This document shows, in pieces, positions 5,273 through 6,820 of a DNA stretch of 6,820 bases. The notes under the pieces are model-generated. The model was not told where the DNA came from, made no database searches, and saw only the letters and a list, made by a program, of their open reading frames with translations. The first letter of the stretch is position 1; every line of letters begins with the position of its first letter. Source of the DNA: Bacillota bacterium (lineage in GTDB: Bacteria; Bacillota_C; Negativicutes; JAEYSJ01); the NCBI GenBank assembly GCA_023434855.1, contig JAEYSJ010000180.1:1-6820 (forward strand). Direction: 5' to 3'. Position numbers and translations under genes: made by a program.

Positions 5273-5735
5273 TCTGTTTCAACTCCTCACAAAGCTTTTC
5301 GTGCCTAACTCCTTGCGCCCTGACAAATAACACACGTTCCGCAAGGGAATCACCAGGCTTTATTTCAATCCATAAATATCCTTCAGGCAGGTATTCCACA
5401 AATTTATCCGGCCATTCAATGATTGCTACCCCCGCCGAAGAATTGGCGGCATATTCCGCAAAACCAATATCCTCTAATTCAGCTGGGTGTTCCAGCCGGT
5501 ATAAATCAAAATGATATATTGGCACCTCACCATCGTATACGTTCATAACAGTAAATGTAGGACTGGTTACTTCATCATTTATGCCCAGTCCGGCAGCAAT
5601 GGCTTGGGCAATTAAAGTCTTCCCTGCCCCTAAATTTCCTGCCAAACATACAACATCTCCTGCCTGCAGCACTTGGGACAACTGTTTTCCAAAAGCAAAA
5701 GTCTCCTCAGGAGAAGAGGTTTTACAGACTAACAT
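5232..5735 (-). CDS. tsaE: tRNA threonylcarbamoyladenosine biosynthesis ATPase TsaE
   Basis: A 167-residue P-loop ATPase that binds the TsaB-TsaD dimer and is needed for repeated rounds of t6A formation in bacteria. Motifs: Walker A GNLGAGKT (33-40); the switch-like SPTFTVMNVY (58-67); FDLYRL (76-81); and the family hallmark IIEWPDK (105-111). The ATG at 5735 has AGGGAG 7 nt upstream. It is slightly longer than many TsaE proteins because its last residues (about 155-167) extend across the start of tsaB in another frame. That tail probably exists because of the overlap and is unlikely to be functional. A 164-nt gap with a palindromic repeat separates the gene from thiL. Confidence 0.95.
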   Translation of the reverse strand: MLVCKTSSPEETFAFGKQLSQVLQAGDVVCLAGNLGAGKTLIAQAIAAGLGINDEVTSPTFTVMNVYDGEVPIYHFDLYRLEHPAELEDIGFAEYAANSSAGVAIIEWPDKFVEYLPEGYLWIEIKPGDSLAERVLFVRAQGVRHEKLCEELKQIAGSCFRYSHPCV

Positions 5736-5759
5736 GTCTACACTCCCTATCGAGTCAGA

Positions 5760-5868
5760 TTCAAAACGCCCATCTGCGTTGTTACCTGAGGTTTCAAGGT
5801 CCTCACCGTACCACCTCGTACGCCTCCGGCCTTGAAACCTCAGGTGCCTAGCATCTGAACATTTTGAA
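5760..5868. repeat. 109-bp palindromic intergenic element (MITE/REP-like)
   Basis: A perfect 16-bp inverted repeat, ACCTGAGGTTTCAAGG (5784-5799) and its complement (5830-5845), encloses 30 nt. Within these, CGTAC (5807-5811) and GTACG (5818-5822) make an inner stem. Outside, TTCAAAA (5760-5766) and TTTTGAA (5862-5868) form outer ends, with scattered complementarity between them and the core (CA and TGC pairs). The nested layout filling an intergenic gap looks like a dispersed non-coding repeat rather than a terminator, since no T run follows on either strand. In an RNA read through from thiL it would fold into a long hairpin just before tsaE. I have the impression that similar elements recur in spore-forming Negativicutes, but cannot verify that here. 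Confidence 0.75.
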
Positions 5869-5877
5869 CCAGCCTCT

Positions 5878-5906
5878 TTTATATTAAGGTTAAAACACGC
5901 TATCTA
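5878..5906 (-). promoter_or_regulatory. Weak candidate promoter for tsaE-tsaB-rimI
   Basis: On the minus strand, TAGATA (5906-5901) and TATAAA (5883-5878) are spaced by 17 nt. The -35 has two mismatches and the -10 one. It overlaps the thiL stop codon and would place the whole palindromic element in the leader of a tsaE-tsaB-rimI transcript. Transcription from a promoter upstream of thiL is an equally good explanation. Confidence 0.28.
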
Positions 5907-6820
5907 AAGTGATTATAACCTTTAGCTTCCAATTTCGACGTCTGCCCGTCTACGCCAACAATAACAACACCTTCGGATCTGGTGACTACCTCGCCAATCC
6001 GGGTTAAACGTATGCCTATTTCTTGCTCTGACAATAATTCAAATTTGTCCGGCTGAATGGTAAAAACCAACTGATAGTCTTCGCCACCGTATAAAGCATA
6101 GTCAAGCGGCTGCTTTTGAAATAATGCTGCTGTTTCTATGAGTTCAGCGGTTAAAGGAACATTTTGTGCATAAACACGCATACCAACATTGCTGGCCAAA
6201 GCAATTTCATTTACTTCACTGGCCAGTCCGTCACTAATATCGTTCATACTGCTTATTCCCATGGCAGCCAGCTTTTGTCCTGCGATAACCTGCGGATCAG
6301 GCGTTAAATGGGCAGTAACGAGAGGCCAGGCGAAGTCATACTCTTCCCAGTTGCCATGCATCAGAAGATCTAGGCCGCCGCCGGAATTGCCTAATGTACC
6401 TGTCACGACTATTATATCACCCGGTTTTGCTCCTGAACGCCGTGTCAGATTAGTTGGTTCAACCTCCCCTATTACCGCTACATTGATCACCATGTCATGA
6501 TGGCTGGATACAGTGTCGCCTCCCACAATATTAACCTTAAACTTATGACAAATTTCCTTCATTCCTTTATACAAATTAACAATGTACTCAACGGGAGTGT
6601 TTTTGGTCGCTGCGACGGAAATTACAGCATGGCGGGGTGTCCCGCCCATAGCAGCAATATCGCTCAAACTGACAGCAACCGCTTTAAACCCTAATTGTTC
6701 AGGCGTGGTAGTGCGCAAATCAAAATGCACGCCCTCAACCAGCATATCGGTGGTCAGAAGCTGCAATTGCCGTGACGTTGGCAGCAGCACGGCAGCGTCA
6801 TCGCCAATTCCCACTACTAC
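5900..6820 (-). CDS. thiL: Thiamine-monophosphate kinase ThiL, N-terminus cut by window edge
   Basis: ThiL phosphorylates thiamine monophosphate with ATP to give thiamine diphosphate, the last step of cofactor synthesis. The frame is open to the right edge and begins inside the conserved VVVGIGDDAAV block, so about 20-30 N-terminal residues lie outside. The GTG at 6814 is an internal valine, not a start. Other motifs, numbered from the first visible codon: MLVEGVHFD (26-34), VSLSDIAAMGG (50-60), the metal- and nucleotide-binding GGDTVSS (100-106), DISDGLASE (194-202) and GGEDYQLVFT (245-254). All belong to the AIR-synthase/ThiL fold, and 306 residues are visible. It is the first gene seen of the minus-strand cluster thiL-tsaE-tsaB-rimI. 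Its promoter and start are outside the window. Confidence 0.95.
   Translation of the reverse strand, partial: VVVGIGDDAAVLLPTSRQLQLLTTDMLVEGVHFDLRTTTPEQLGFKAVAVSLSDIAAMGGTPRHAVISVAATKNTPVEYIVNLYKGMKEICHKFKVNIVGGDTVSSHHDMVINVAVIGEVEPTNLTRRSGAKPGDIIVVTGTLGNSGGGLDLLMHGNWEEYDFAWPLVTAHLTPDPQVIAGQKLAAMGISSMNDISDGLASEVNEIALASNVGMRVYAQNVPLTAELIETAALFQKQPLDYALYGGEDYQLVFTIQPDKFELLSEQEIGIRLTRIGEVVTRSEGVVIVGVDGQTSKLEAKGYNHFR

Noticed and set aside
5581..5835. Plus-strand 84-codon open frame across tsaE and the palindromic repeat
   Set aside because: It is antisense to conserved TsaE codons and has no ribosome site or recognisable similarity.

Overview
The window looks like a chromosomal housekeeping segment from a low-to-moderate GC, endospore-forming Firmicute. 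An alpha/beta-type small acid-soluble spore protein shows that it sporulates. A perfect CIRCE operator in front of groES fits HrcA control. The form of the spore protein and of the two-component pair suggests a sporulating Negativicute (Sporomusa/Pelosinus-like), but this is inference and no marker gene in the window settles it.

Layout, left to right. At 1-144 the first codons of groES run leftward off the window, preceded by a CIRCE operator and a sigma-A-type promoter. A strong minus-strand terminator (264-296) ends a two-gene operon: an HWE/HisKA_2 sensor kinase (896-2317) followed 2 nt later by an ANTAR response regulator (312-893). The pair resembles EutW/EutV and PdtaS/PdtaR, which act by RNA-binding antitermination. 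The 318-bp gap 2318-2635 holds the kinase promoter, an interrupted inverted repeat around it, and a dense cluster of eight same-facing DnaA-box-like 9-mers (2469-2608). tsaD (minus) follows. A plus-strand spore-protein gene (3797-3997) with its own terminators comes next. The rest is a minus-strand cluster, read right to left as thiL (cut by the window edge), tsaE, tsaB and rimI, with tsaE/tsaB and tsaB/rimI overlapping. A 109-bp palindromic element sits between thiL and tsaE.

How the genes work together. TsaB, TsaD and TsaE are the Firmicute machinery that puts the threonylcarbamoyl group on A37 of ANN-decoding tRNAs; TsaC, which makes the intermediate, is not in the window. RimI (protein N-terminal acetyltransferase) and ThiL (thiamine phosphate kinase) are frequent genomic neighbours of this set. 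The order thiL/tsaE/tsaB/rimI/tsaD and then groESL is close to the Bacillus ydiA-ydiE/groES neighbourhood. What differs here is the spore gene inserted on the opposite strand, the kinase/ANTAR pair placed between tsaD and groES, and the DnaA-box cluster after tsaD.

I see no wholly new protein system. The signals most worth following are the DnaA-box cluster, the kinase/ANTAR pair with no visible RNA target, and the 109-bp palindromic repeat.
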